A stretch of 64,000 nucleotides of DNA, from positions 1-64,000 of the forward strand of contig NZ_JAHUWT010000006.1 of NCBI RefSeq assembly GCF_019218885.1, in the 5' to 3' direction. The position numbers and the translations under genes were made by a program. The DNA comes from Bordetella sp. BOR01 (lineage in GTDB: Bacteria; Pseudomonadota; Gammaproteobacteria; Burkholderiales; Burkholderiaceae_B). Positions 56,465-64,000 of this stretch are shown piece by piece. Within the stretch, counting starts at the first letter, position 1; every line of letters begins with the position of its first letter. Below the pieces are notes generated by a model that worked only from the letters and a program-made list of their open reading frames with translations, did not search any database and was not told the DNA's origin.

Positions 56465-58195
56465 GTGTCTCCTATAACGCGCTCAACCCCGGCCCGACTG
56501 ACCATCTCGGCCACCGCCAAATTGCCCCGTCTGGTGCTGCTGGGACTGTCGCTGGCCTATATTCTGGCCGGCCTGTTCATGCGCGACCCCTGGAAGACCG
56601 ACGACGCGGTCGGCCTGGCCACCATGATCACCGCGGTGCGCGAAGGCGGCGTTACCTGGCTGCTGCCGCAGGTGGGGCAACTGGCTTTTGCCGAGGAAGG
56701 CCCGCTGGTCACCTGGGCGGGTGCGGTGTGCATGTGGCTGCTCGGGCCGCTGATCGGCGACATCCCCGCGGGCCGGTTGCCCAACCTGCTTTGGTTCGGC
56801 ATCGCCACCGTCAGCGTCTGGTACGGCACTTATCTGCTGGGACGGCGTGCCGAGGCACAGCCGCTGGCCTTGCCATTCGGCGGCGAACCGTCGGCGCGCG
56901 ACTACGGCCGCATGCTGGCCGACGCAGCCCTGCTGCTGCTGCTGGCCACGGTGGGCATCTTGCAGCGCACGCACGAAACCTCGGTCGTGCCGGCCATCAT
57001 GGCCTGGCAGGCCCTGACGTTCTACTCGCTGGCGCGCATGCTCGACCGCCCGATCACCGGCGCCGCCACCCTGGGCGTTGCCCTGGCGGCCAGCTTCCTG
57101 ACGCGTGGCTGGGTGGGTGCCCTGCCAATCATGCTGGCGGCCCTGGTGGCATTCCACCCGCGCAGCGCCCTGTGGGTGCGGCGCCGCTGGCTGCCGCTGG
57201 CAGTGGGCGTGGCCGCGGTGCTGATGCTGGCCTGGTGGATACCCGCCACGCAACACAGCGATTACTGGGTCAGCAACTGGAAGACCTGGAATGCCGCGTC
57301 GTTCGACTGGCCCAGCCTGACGGATTCGGCGCGCACGCTGCGCGACCTGCCCTGGTACTTATGGCCCACCTGGCCGCTGGCCTTGCTGGCTGTGTGGCGC
57401 TGGCGCGATTGGCTTTATGCGCCGCACATCTGGCTGCCGCTGGTGCTGGCTGCCTTCGCCGGTGCGCAATTGTTCTTCCTGACGGAACCCACCGATTCCG
57501 AGTACATTCTGCTGGTGGTGCCCTGCTCCATCCTGGCCGCATTCTCGCTGCCCACCCTGCGGCGCGGCGTGGTCAACACCCTGGACTGGTTCGCGGTGAT
57601 GTGTTTTTCGCTGACCGTCGCGACGGCCTGGCTGGGTTGGGTAGCGCTGCATTTCGGCTGGCCGGCGCAAATCTCTCGCAATATCGCCCGCCAGACCGTC
57701 GGCTACGAGCCGGCGATTTCATGGATAGCGTTCACGCTGGCCGCAGTGGTTACCGCGGCTTGGGCCGTGCTGGTGGTGTGGCGCCTGCGCTCGCATCCAG
57801 CGGCACTGTGGCGCGGCACCGTGCTGTCGGCCAGCGGCCTGACGGCGACCTGGATCCTGCTGGTGCTGCTGTGGCAGCCGGCGGTGGACTACGCGCGCAG
57901 CTACCGCGTCATGTCGGGCGAACTGGCGGCCGCGCTCGAGCAATACCGCCAGCCTGGCGAATGCGTGCGCGGATTGAGCGTGGGCAGCGGCCAGCGTGCC
58001 TCGCTGCTGATCTTCGACAACCTGACGCTCAGCTACGACTCGAAATGCCCCCTGGTGCTGCAGCAGACCACCCGCGAACGCCTGCGCGCCGACGAGGCCG
58101 CCTATAGCGAGGGCGCCAAGGAATTGTGGCGCGGCGGCCGCCGCGCCGACCGCCACGAAGTGTTCCGGCTGCTGCGCATCACGCCCTCTCAATGA
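56465..58195 (+). CDS. membrane glycosyltransferase family 39 (ArnT-like)
   Basis: A 576-aa protein with about 11-12 hydrophobic helices and a C-terminal soluble part (about 490-576). The first periplasmic loop contains RDPWKTDDAVGLA, with the acidic pair where GT39/ArnT enzymes have their catalytic aspartate. WWIPATQHSDYW and a later FFLTEPTDSEYILLVVP segment fit the family. GT39 enzymes use polyprenyl-phosphate sugars; ArnT adds aminoarabinose, and its Bordetella relatives add glucosamine, to lipid A. The sugar is unknown here. The start is GTG at 56465. Its stop overlaps the MATE start (ATGA). Confidence 0.82.
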   Translation: MSPITRSTPARLTISATAKLPRLVLLGLSLAYILAGLFMRDPWKTDDAVGLATMITAVREGGVTWLLPQVGQLAFAEEGPLVTWAGAVCMWLLGPLIGDIPAGRLPNLLWFGIATVSVWYGTYLLGRRAEAQPLALPFGGEPSARDYGRMLADAALLLLLATVGILQRTHETSVVPAIMAWQALTFYSLARMLDRPITGAATLGVALAASFLTRGWVGALPIMLAALVAFHPRSALWVRRRWLPLAVGVAAVLMLAWWIPATQHSDYWVSNWKTWNAASFDWPSLTDSARTLRDLPWYLWPTWPLALLAVWRWRDWLYAPHIWLPLVLAAFAGAQLFFLTEPTDSEYILLVVPCSILAAFSLPTLRRGVVNTLDWFAVMCFSLTVATAWLGWVALHFGWPAQISRNIARQTVGYEPAISWIAFTLAAVVTAAWAVLVVWRLRSHPAALWRGTVLSASGLTATWILLVLLWQPAVDYARSYRVMSGELAAALEQYRQPGECVRGLSVGSGQRASLLIFDNLTLSYDSKCPLVLQQTTRERLRADEAAYSEGAKELWRGGRRADRHEVFRLLRITPSQ

Positions 58196-59601
58196 CCCGG
58201 CCCGCTGTTTCCGCTGGCGGCTTCGGCGCCGCGATGCTGGGTATTGTGCGGCAGGCCTGGCCGGTATTGATCAGCCAATGGGCCGGCATCGCCTTCGGCG
58301 TGCTCGACACCGCCATGACCGGCCATGCCAGCGCGGCCGACCTGGCGGCGATGTCGCTGTCCATGTCCGTCTACATCACGATCTTCGTGGGACTGATGGG
58401 CGTGGTGCATGCCCTGATTCCCATCCTGGCCCAGCACTTCGGGGCCGGCCGCCTGGCCGATGTCGGACGCACCTGGGGCCAGGGTGTATGGCTGGCCCTG
58501 GGCCTGGCCGTGCTGGGCGCTGCCCTGATGATGTTTCCGGACGCCTGGCTGTCAATGTCGGGCGACGTGGCCCCCGAAGTCCGCGACCGAGTGACAGGCT
58601 ACCTGCGCGCGCTGGCGCTGGCGCTGCCGGCCGCGCTGGTATTCCGTACCATCTACGCGCTGGGCACATCGGTGTCGCGGCCCAAGGTGGTCATGACCAT
58701 CAACCTGGCCGGGGTCGGCTTGAAGGCCTTCTTCAACTGGCTGCTGATCTACGGCCATTTCGGCCTGCCCGCCCTGGGCGCGACGGGCGCCGGGCTGGCC
58801 ACCGCCATCGTGTCGTGGCTGGGCCTGATGGTGGGCCTGTGGTTCATTACTCATGATCGCTACTTCCGCCGCTTCAACCTGACGCTGGGGCGTCCCAGCT
58901 GGCCGGCGCAGAAAGAACTGCTGCGGCTGGGCATCCCGATGGGCGGCTCGTACCTGGTGGAAGTGTCGGCCTTTACCTTCATGGCCTTGCTGGTGGCGCG
59001 CGAAGGCACCTATGTCAGCGGCGGGCACCAGATCATGTCGAACCTGGCCGCCCTGTGCTACATGATGCCGATGGCGCTGGGCGTGGCCACCGCCGCGGCC
59101 ACGGCGCAGGCCATCGGCGCCGGCCAGCCAGCCGTGGCACACCGTACCGGACTGGCCGGCATGGCGCTGGGCCTGCTGGGTGCGCTATTGACGGCAGTCG
59201 TACTGCTGGTGGGCCGCCCGGCGATATTGGCGGCCTATACCGACGACGTCCAGGTGGCGGCGGTGGCCGGCGCATTGCTGGCCATGATCCCGCTGTTCCA
59301 CTTGTGCGACTCGATGCAATGCATCAATTCGTACGTGCTGCGTGCCTACAAGGTGGCGGTGGTACCGCTGCTGCTGCAGATCGTGGCGCTGGCCGGCGTG
59401 GGCCTGCTGGGAGGATGGTGGCTGGGCTTTGGCCCCGGGCGCGGCGGGCTGGATTGGCTGCGCCTGCTGGTGATACCCGATTCGCCAGTCGGCGCCGGCA
59501 CCATGTGGCTGATGGCCATGATGGGCCTGGCGCTATCGACCTTGCTGCTACATGCGTGGTATTGGAGGATCGTGCGCGGCTACCGTTTGCGGGCGGCCTG
59601 A
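58192..59601 (+). CDS. MATE family efflux transporter
   Basis: A 469-aa inner-membrane multidrug/toxin exporter of the NorM-like branch with 12 helices. VLISQWAGIAFGVLDTAMTGHAS in helix 1 and the mirrored segment after helix 7 (LRLGIPMGGSYLVEVSAFTFMALLVAREG) are typical. The ATG at 58192 overlaps the GT39 stop by 4 bp, so both proteins are probably made together. This link hints at a flippase-like or export role related to the glycosyltransferase product; drug efflux is the family default. Confidence 0.9.
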   Translation: MTRPAVSAGGFGAAMLGIVRQAWPVLISQWAGIAFGVLDTAMTGHASAADLAAMSLSMSVYITIFVGLMGVVHALIPILAQHFGAGRLADVGRTWGQGVWLALGLAVLGAALMMFPDAWLSMSGDVAPEVRDRVTGYLRALALALPAALVFRTIYALGTSVSRPKVVMTINLAGVGLKAFFNWLLIYGHFGLPALGATGAGLATAIVSWLGLMVGLWFITHDRYFRRFNLTLGRPSWPAQKELLRLGIPMGGSYLVEVSAFTFMALLVAREGTYVSGGHQIMSNLAALCYMMPMALGVATAAATAQAIGAGQPAVAHRTGLAGMALGLLGALLTAVVLLVGRPAILAAYTDDVQVAAVAGALLAMIPLFHLCDSMQCINSYVLRAYKVAVVPLLLQIVALAGVGLLGGWWLGFGPGRGGLDWLRLLVIPDSPVGAGTMWLMAMMGLALSTLLLHAWYWRIVRGYRLRAA

Positions 59602-59801
59602 TCCGCTTGCGCCGCCGCTTCGGCGGGGCGCGCGGTTTCGGCGGCGGACTCATCGGCAACCGGTTCACGATCACGCGTCAGCGTATGCGCTTCGCGCTGG
59701 CCGTCGTCGTCGCGCTGGCTTGCGTAAGCCGGGGCGGAGGCCAGGCCCAGGCACAGCGCCGACGTGGAAAGAAAGGCGGCGATACGGGCGGGTGTGGTCA
59801 T
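59580..59801 (-). CDS. small secreted hypothetical protein
   Basis: A 73-aa protein with an N-terminal signal peptide (MTTPARIAAFLSTSALCLGL, cleavage near AYA/S around 28). The mature part is about 45 residues, hydrophilic and charged (Asp, Glu, Arg, Ala rich) with no cysteine. AGGAG lies 7 bases before ATG 59801, which makes it a real gene. Its last 22 bp overlap the convergent MATE gene. Not recognised; a small periplasmic protein. Confidence 0.68.
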   Translation of the reverse strand: MTTPARIAAFLSTSALCLGLASAPAYASQRDDDGQREAHTLTRDREPVADESAAETARPAEAAAQADQAARKR

Positions 59802-59820
59802 GTGGGTGCTCCTGTAAAAC

Positions 59821-59843
59821 AAACCGGACAGACTGCCCGGTTT
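59821..59843. terminator. bidirectional hairpin between TSUP gene and small secreted protein gene
   Basis: 7-bp stem AAACCGG / CCGGTTT with a 9-base loop. T-rich on both strands (TTTTATT on plus, TTTGTTTTA on minus). It ends the TSUP transcript and, because it lies just before the small gene's ribosome site, could also attenuate that gene. Confidence 0.6.
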
Positions 59844-59937
59844 TATTGGAAAGCCCCTGGCTGATAAGGTTCACCCGCGCCGGAAAGTTTTGCCTGCGCT
59901 AACGGACCGTCATACTGGCCGGATGCGGGTCCGGAGG

Positions 59938-60726
59938 TCAGGCCTCGAAAATCAGCAATATCACCGTTGCGAACAGCATTGCCGCGAAGCAGGCGCGCAG
60001 CTTGCGCTCGGGCAGACGGTAGGCCAGGCGCACGCCCACAGGCACGAACAGCAGGCTGCCGGCCGCCAATGGCAGCCCCACCCACCAGTCGGCCTGGCCC
60101 GCCCAGCTATACGTAGCCAGCGCGATCGTGGAGCCCGGAATGACCATGGTAAGGGCCAGGGCCTGCGCGGAGGTCTGGGGCAGCCGGAACACCGAAGTCA
60201 GGATGGGCACCGCCATCACGGCCCCGCCGACGCCGAAGAAGCCACCCAGCGTGCCGCTGGCCACGCCCAGCAGTGCCGCGCGTCCACGCGTGAATACCGG
60301 CGCGTGGCGTGCATGGGCGGCCTGCCCGGCCGCGGCCGCGCCGGCGGCCGGCCGATGCAGGAGCTTGTAGACGTAGAACGCCGCCACGAAGAACAGGAAT
60401 ACCGCGAAGCTCAATCGCAGCGTGCTCGACGAGATGCCCAGCGCCAGTTGCGCGCCGACCCAGGTAAAGAGCACGGCTCCGACGGCGCCGGCCATTGCCG
60501 TAGAGCGGTCGATGCGCGCTTGCTGGTTGTATTTGCGCACCGCCATGACGATGGTGGGCAGCACCATGATCAGGGCGGTGCCTTGGGCCATTTGCTGGGA
60601 CATGTCCATCAGCAGCACCAGCGCCGGAATGGCGATCATCCCGCCGCCGATGCCCAGCACGCCGCCCAGGAATCCGATCAGCGCGCCGCATGCCAGGCAG
60701 ATACCCGCGACCATCCACAGGCTCAT
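59938..60726 (-). CDS. TSUP family (TauE/SafE) transporter
   Basis: A 262-aa inner-membrane protein with about eight helices in two repeats. GFLGGVLGIGGGMIAIPAL near the N-terminus and SGTLGGFFGVGGAVMAVPIL in the second half are the two family motifs. TSUP members export sulfite, sulfoacetate or organosulfonates. The ATG at 60726 has GGGGAGC 10 bases upstream. Downstream of radA on the same strand, with a 64 bp gap. Substrate unknown. Confidence 0.88.
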   Translation of the reverse strand: MSLWMVAGICLACGALIGFLGGVLGIGGGMIAIPALVLLMDMSQQMAQGTALIMVLPTIVMAVRKYNQQARIDRSTAMAGAVGAVLFTWVGAQLALGISSSTLRLSFAVFLFFVAAFYVYKLLHRPAAGAAAAGQAAHARHAPVFTRGRAALLGVASGTLGGFFGVGGAVMAVPILTSVFRLPQTSAQALALTMVIPGSTIALATYSWAGQADWWVGLPLAAGSLLFVPVGVRLAYRLPERKLRACFAAMLFATVILLIFEA

Positions 60727-60790
60727 GCCCGGTGCTCCCCGGTGATGCGCATGTTCTGGAAAAGTGGCGTCGGTGTACGTCCGGCGCCGC

Positions 60791-62152
60791 TCATCGCAGC
60801 TTGTCCAGGGCGGCATCCAGGCGATCCACGGCCCAGATCTCCAGCCCCTCGATGGGTTGGCGCGGCGCATTGGCCTTGGGGATCAGGGCAATGCTGAAAC
60901 CCAGCTTGGCGGCTTCGCGCAAGCGTTCCTGGCCGCGCGGTGCGGGGCGGATTTCGCCGGCCAGGCCGACTTCGCCGAATGCGATGAGCCCGCGCGGCAA
61001 AGGCCTGTCGCGCAGCGACGACATGATGGCCAGCAAGACCGGCAGGTCGGCCGCGGGCTCGGTGATGCGCACCCCGCCCACTGCGTTGACGAACACGTCC
61101 TGATCATAGGTGGAGACCCCGGCATGCCGGTGCAGCACGGCCAGCAGCATGGCCAGGCGGTTGCCTTCCAGGCCGACCGTCAGGCGCTTGGGATTGGGGG
61201 CATGCGAACTGTCGACCAGCGCCTGGATCTCGACCAGCAGCGGCCGCGTGCCTTCCTGGGTGGCCATGACGCACGAGCCGGACACCTGCTGCTCGTGCTG
61301 CGACAGGAACAGCGCCGACGGGTTGGCCACGCCGCGCAGGCCGCGGTCGGTCATGGCGAACACGCCCAGCTCGTTGACGGCGCCGAAGCGGTTCTTGAAG
61401 GCCCGCACCAGGCGGAACGACGAATGGGTGTCGCCCTCGAAGTACAGCACCGTGTCGACGATATGTTCGAGCACGCGCGGCCCGGCCAGCGCGCCGTCTT
61501 TGGTGACGTGGCCGATCAGCACGATGGCAATGCCGGTCTGCTTGGCCAGCCGCGTAAGCTGGGCCGCGCATTCGCGCACTTGCGAGACCGAGCCAGGCGC
61601 GGCGGTGAGTTCGCCGCTATACAGCGTCTGGATGGAATCGATGACCGCCACGGCCGGCTGCTGTTCAGACACGGCCGCCTGGATGGCTTCGAGGCGGATC
61701 TCGGCCAGCAGGTTCACGCTGCCGGTCTGCAGGCCCAGGCGGCGGGCGCGCAGCGCTACTTGTTCGGCCGATTCTTCGCCGGTGACATACAGCACGCGGC
61801 TATTGGCCGACATGGTCGCCAGCGCCTGCAACAGCAAGGTCGACTTGCCGATGCCCGGATCGCCGCCGATCAGCACGACGGCCCCCGCGACCAGACCACC
61901 GCCCAGTACGCGGTCGAACTCGTCCAGCCCGGTGGGCTGGCGCGGCGTTTCACGGGCCTCGATATCGGCCAGGCTGCGTACCGGGCTGGAACTGGCCAGC
62001 GGCGCATAGCGATGCGCGGCGGCAGCCGGGCCGCTGGCTTCGATGGTTTCTTCCAGGGTGTTCCAGGCGGCGCAATGCGGGCATTTGCCCTGCCATTTGG
62101 GACTGGTGCCGCCGCATTCGGCGCAGACATAGACGGTTCGGGGCTTGGCCAT
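60791..62152 (-). CDS. radA: DNA repair protein RadA
   Basis: A 453-aa RecA-like branch-migration helicase. The zinc finger has C10, C13, C24 and C27 (VCAECGG, CPHC). Walker A GGDPGIGKST is at about 96-105. The RadA-specific KNRFGAVNELGVF lies in the second half. The C-terminal Lon-like domain contains DVFVNAVGGVRITEPAADLP. It lies 64 bp upstream of the TSUP gene. Divergent from the vWA lipoprotein gene. Confidence 0.97.
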   Translation of the reverse strand: MAKPRTVYVCAECGGTSPKWQGKCPHCAAWNTLEETIEASGPAAAAHRYAPLASSSPVRSLADIEARETPRQPTGLDEFDRVLGGGLVAGAVVLIGGDPGIGKSTLLLQALATMSANSRVLYVTGEESAEQVALRARRLGLQTGSVNLLAEIRLEAIQAAVSEQQPAVAVIDSIQTLYSGELTAAPGSVSQVRECAAQLTRLAKQTGIAIVLIGHVTKDGALAGPRVLEHIVDTVLYFEGDTHSSFRLVRAFKNRFGAVNELGVFAMTDRGLRGVANPSALFLSQHEQQVSGSCVMATQEGTRPLLVEIQALVDSSHAPNPKRLTVGLEGNRLAMLLAVLHRHAGVSTYDQDVFVNAVGGVRITEPAADLPVLLAIMSSLRDRPLPRGLIAFGEVGLAGEIRPAPRGQERLREAAKLGFSIALIPKANAPRQPIEGLEIWAVDRLDAALDKLR

Positions 62153-62305
62153 GGCGCAAGTTTACCGGCAATGGCGAGCCCGCCGCGGGCGGCACGCGCC
62201 TGGGCGACGCAGATACGTTTTCTTGCAAACCCGCCAGCCGATTTCAACCCCGCCGGACCCGCTGGCGCGTTTAACCGGAACGATCCCCAGACAAGGACCC
62301 GAACC

Positions 62306-64000
62306 ATGAACCCGAAGAATGCCCCGGCCCGCCTGATCTGCACCGCGCTGGCCGCCGCCCTGCTGGCGGCGTGCTCGCCCCCACCGCAGGACGGCCATGC
62401 GGACGCCACCAAGGCCGCGCCCATGGCGGGCGCCGCAGCCACGCCACCCGCGCCCGTCCCGCCGGCTGCCGAGGCCCAGGCCAAGGCCGATGCAGGTGCG
62501 CCGCTGACACGTCCCGCCCCGGCCATGCGCCCGGAATACGCGCCCCAGGCGTATGTGGCCCAACGCGCCAGCACCCCCAGGCTGCAGGCGCCGGCCGGCT
62601 ACTATCCGGCACCGCAGATCGAAGACCGCGAGAATTACGCGCGCTATCGCGACAACCCGGTAGTGGCCGCGCAGGAGCAATCGGTCTCGACATTCGGCGT
62701 GGACGTCGACACGGGTTCGTACACCAATGTGCGGCGGCTGCTCAACGAAGGCCGGTTGCCGCCGGCCGATGCCGTTCGGGCAGAAGAGTTCATCAATTAT
62801 TTCGATTACGACTACGCCACGCCAGCCTCGCGGGCGCAGCCGTTCAGCATCGCCACCGAGATAGCCGCCGCGCCATGGAACTCCAAGCGGCAGTTGCTGA
62901 AGATCGGCATCCAGGGCTACCAGGTAGCGCCGCAGGATATTCCCGCGGCCAACCTGGTTTTCTTGATCGATACCTCGGGCTCGATGGCCGACCGCGACAA
63001 GCTGCCGCTGCTCAAGGGCGCACTGAAGCAACTGGTGGCGAAATTGCGCCCGCAAGACCGCGTGGCCATTGTCACGTATGCCGGCCAGGCGACGATGACG
63101 CTGGACTCGACGCCCGGCGACCAGAAGGCACGCATCAACGCCGCGATCGACGGCCTGAGTGCCGCCGGCTCGACCAATGGCGGCGCCGGCCTGGACCTGG
63201 CGTACGCGCAGGCCGCCAAGGGGTTCGTGAAAGACGGCGTCAATCGCATCTTGCTGGCCAGCGACGGCGATTTCAACGTGGGCGCCACCGATCTCGATGC
63301 GCTGAAAGACAAGATTGCCCGACAACGCCAGAGCGGCATCGCGCTGACCACCCTGGGCGTGGGCGGCGGCAACTTCAACGATGCGCTGGCGATGCAGCTG
63401 GCGGACGTGGGCAACGGCAGCTATCACTATCTGGATGGCCTGCGCGAAGCGCGCAAAGTATTGTCCGGCGAATTGTCGGCCACCCTGCTTACCATCGCCC
63501 GCGACGTGAAGATCCAGGTGGAATTCAACCCCGCCCTGGTGGCCGAGTACCGCTTGATCGGCTATGAAAAACGCGCCCTGGCGCGCGAGGACTTCAACAA
63601 TGACCGCGTCGATGCGGGCGAGATCGGCGCGGGTGCCAATGTGACCGCCCTGTATGAGATCACGCCGGTGGGCGCGGCCGGCACCCGGCTGGATCCGTTG
63701 CGTTATGGCAAGCCCGCGGCTGCCACCGGGCCGGGCGAGGAACTGGCCTTCGTGCGCGTGCGCTACAAATTGCCCGGCGCCACGGACAGCCAGTTGATCG
63801 AGCAGCCCGTGGCGCGCGCCGGGCAGGCCGAGGCGTCGGACGGCATGCGGCGCGCCGCCGCGGCCGCGGCGTTTGCGCAGTGGCTGCGCGGCGGCAAGTA
63901 CCTGGATGGCTATACGCCCGCCCAGATCGCGGCGCTGGCGCGCAGCGCACGCGGCCAGGATCCGCACGGCCTGAACGCCGAGCTGGCCGCCCTGGCCGAG
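62306..64000 (+). CDS. vWA domain-containing lipoprotein (YfbK-like), partial
   Basis: Open at the right edge: 565 codons seen, no stop. The signal sequence has the lipobox LAAC with lipid-carrying Cys23. A Pro/Ala-rich linker (to about 95) is followed by a von Willebrand N-terminal domain (about 100-205, EQSVSTFGVDVDTGSYTNVRR) and the vWA domain with the MIDAS motif DTSGS (222-226), then a DUF3520-like C-terminal region that runs off the edge. AAGGAC precedes the ATG at 62306. The order of domains matches E. coli YfbK and relatives, whose function is unknown. Confidence 0.88.
   Translation, partial: MNPKNAPARLICTALAAALLAACSPPPQDGHADATKAAPMAGAAATPPAPVPPAAEAQAKADAGAPLTRPAPAMRPEYAPQAYVAQRASTPRLQAPAGYYPAPQIEDRENYARYRDNPVVAAQEQSVSTFGVDVDTGSYTNVRRLLNEGRLPPADAVRAEEFINYFDYDYATPASRAQPFSIATEIAAAPWNSKRQLLKIGIQGYQVAPQDIPAANLVFLIDTSGSMADRDKLPLLKGALKQLVAKLRPQDRVAIVTYAGQATMTLDSTPGDQKARINAAIDGLSAAGSTNGGAGLDLAYAQAAKGFVKDGVNRILLASDGDFNVGATDLDALKDKIARQRQSGIALTTLGVGGGNFNDALAMQLADVGNGSYHYLDGLREARKVLSGELSATLLTIARDVKIQVEFNPALVAEYRLIGYEKRALAREDFNNDRVDAGEIGAGANVTALYEITPVGAAGTRLDPLRYGKPAAATGPGEELAFVRVRYKLPGATDSQLIEQPVARAGQAEASDGMRRAAAAAAFAQWLRGGKYLDGYTPAQIAALARSARGQDPHGLNAELAALAE

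Overview
The window is high-GC DNA (roughly two-thirds G+C by eye) from a beta-proteobacterium. Three things point to the Alcaligenaceae, most likely Bordetella or Achromobacter. There are three Bug-type (TctC-like) periplasmic receptors with no membrane partners. A four-gene LPS-core glycosyltransferase operon follows dnaE, an arrangement I recall from Bordetella. The translation operon also has the order rimP-nusA-infB-rbfA-truB-typA. Species cannot be fixed from sequence alone. Most of the window is core chromosome with small accessory modules between. I see no prophage, transposase, CRISPR array or defence island.

Layout. 1-230: promoter and boxA leader of an rRNA operon leaving the window to the left, divergent from rng (RNase G). 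1.8-6.6 kb: a TerC-family protein, the lipid A flippase gene msbA, a family 9 heptosyltransferase-like gene, a YdcF-like gene and a small Cys-rich protein. 6.6-11.1 kb: a minus-strand operon of gamma-glutamyltransferase, Bug receptor and GAF protein, with a divergent LysR gene and a perfect dyad between them. 11.1-18.4 kb: dnaE followed by four overlapping envelope-glycan genes, then divergent lpxO. 19.5-28.9 kb: sdaA, a Na/Pi cotransporter, two tandem Bug receptors, a TetR/drug-efflux pair, a dienelactone hydrolase and a ZIP metal transporter. 29-33.8 kb: polA, a LOG-type nucleotide hydrolase, and a LysR gene divergent from a frameshifted tautomerase gene.

33.9-45.3 kb is a long minus-strand block for translation and chromosome maintenance: scpB, rluB, then rimP-nusA-infB-rbfA-truB-typA. 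A terminator-like hairpin lies directly in front of the rimP start codon. After it come initiator tRNA-Met, about 670 bp without a recognisable gene, a LysR gene, a COG0523 GTPase, a cupin, the lipoprotein nucleotidase cpdB, tRNA-Asn and tRNA-Thr. 51.3-64 kb: maiA, ispH and fkpB (overlapping), radC, kynB-kynA, rpmE2, a GT39 membrane glycosyltransferase coupled to a MATE exporter, a small secreted protein, a TSUP transporter, radA, and a vWA-domain lipoprotein cut by the right edge.

Recurring themes. Envelope building: msbA, the GT9 gene, the dnaE-linked operon, lpxO and the GT39 protein. RNA and ribosome maturation: rng next to an rRNA promoter, rimP, rbfA, truB, rluB, typA and rpmE2. Scavenging and catabolism: Bug receptors, GGT, cpdB, sdaA, kynBA and maiA. 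Many neighbours share 1-4 bp stop/start overlaps, which suggests translational coupling. No wholly new system is evident. The most unusual signals are the rimP leader terminator, the GGT-Bug-GAF-LysR module, the LysR operator beside a broken tautomerase, and the matching discriminator of the rRNA and tRNA-Asn promoters.
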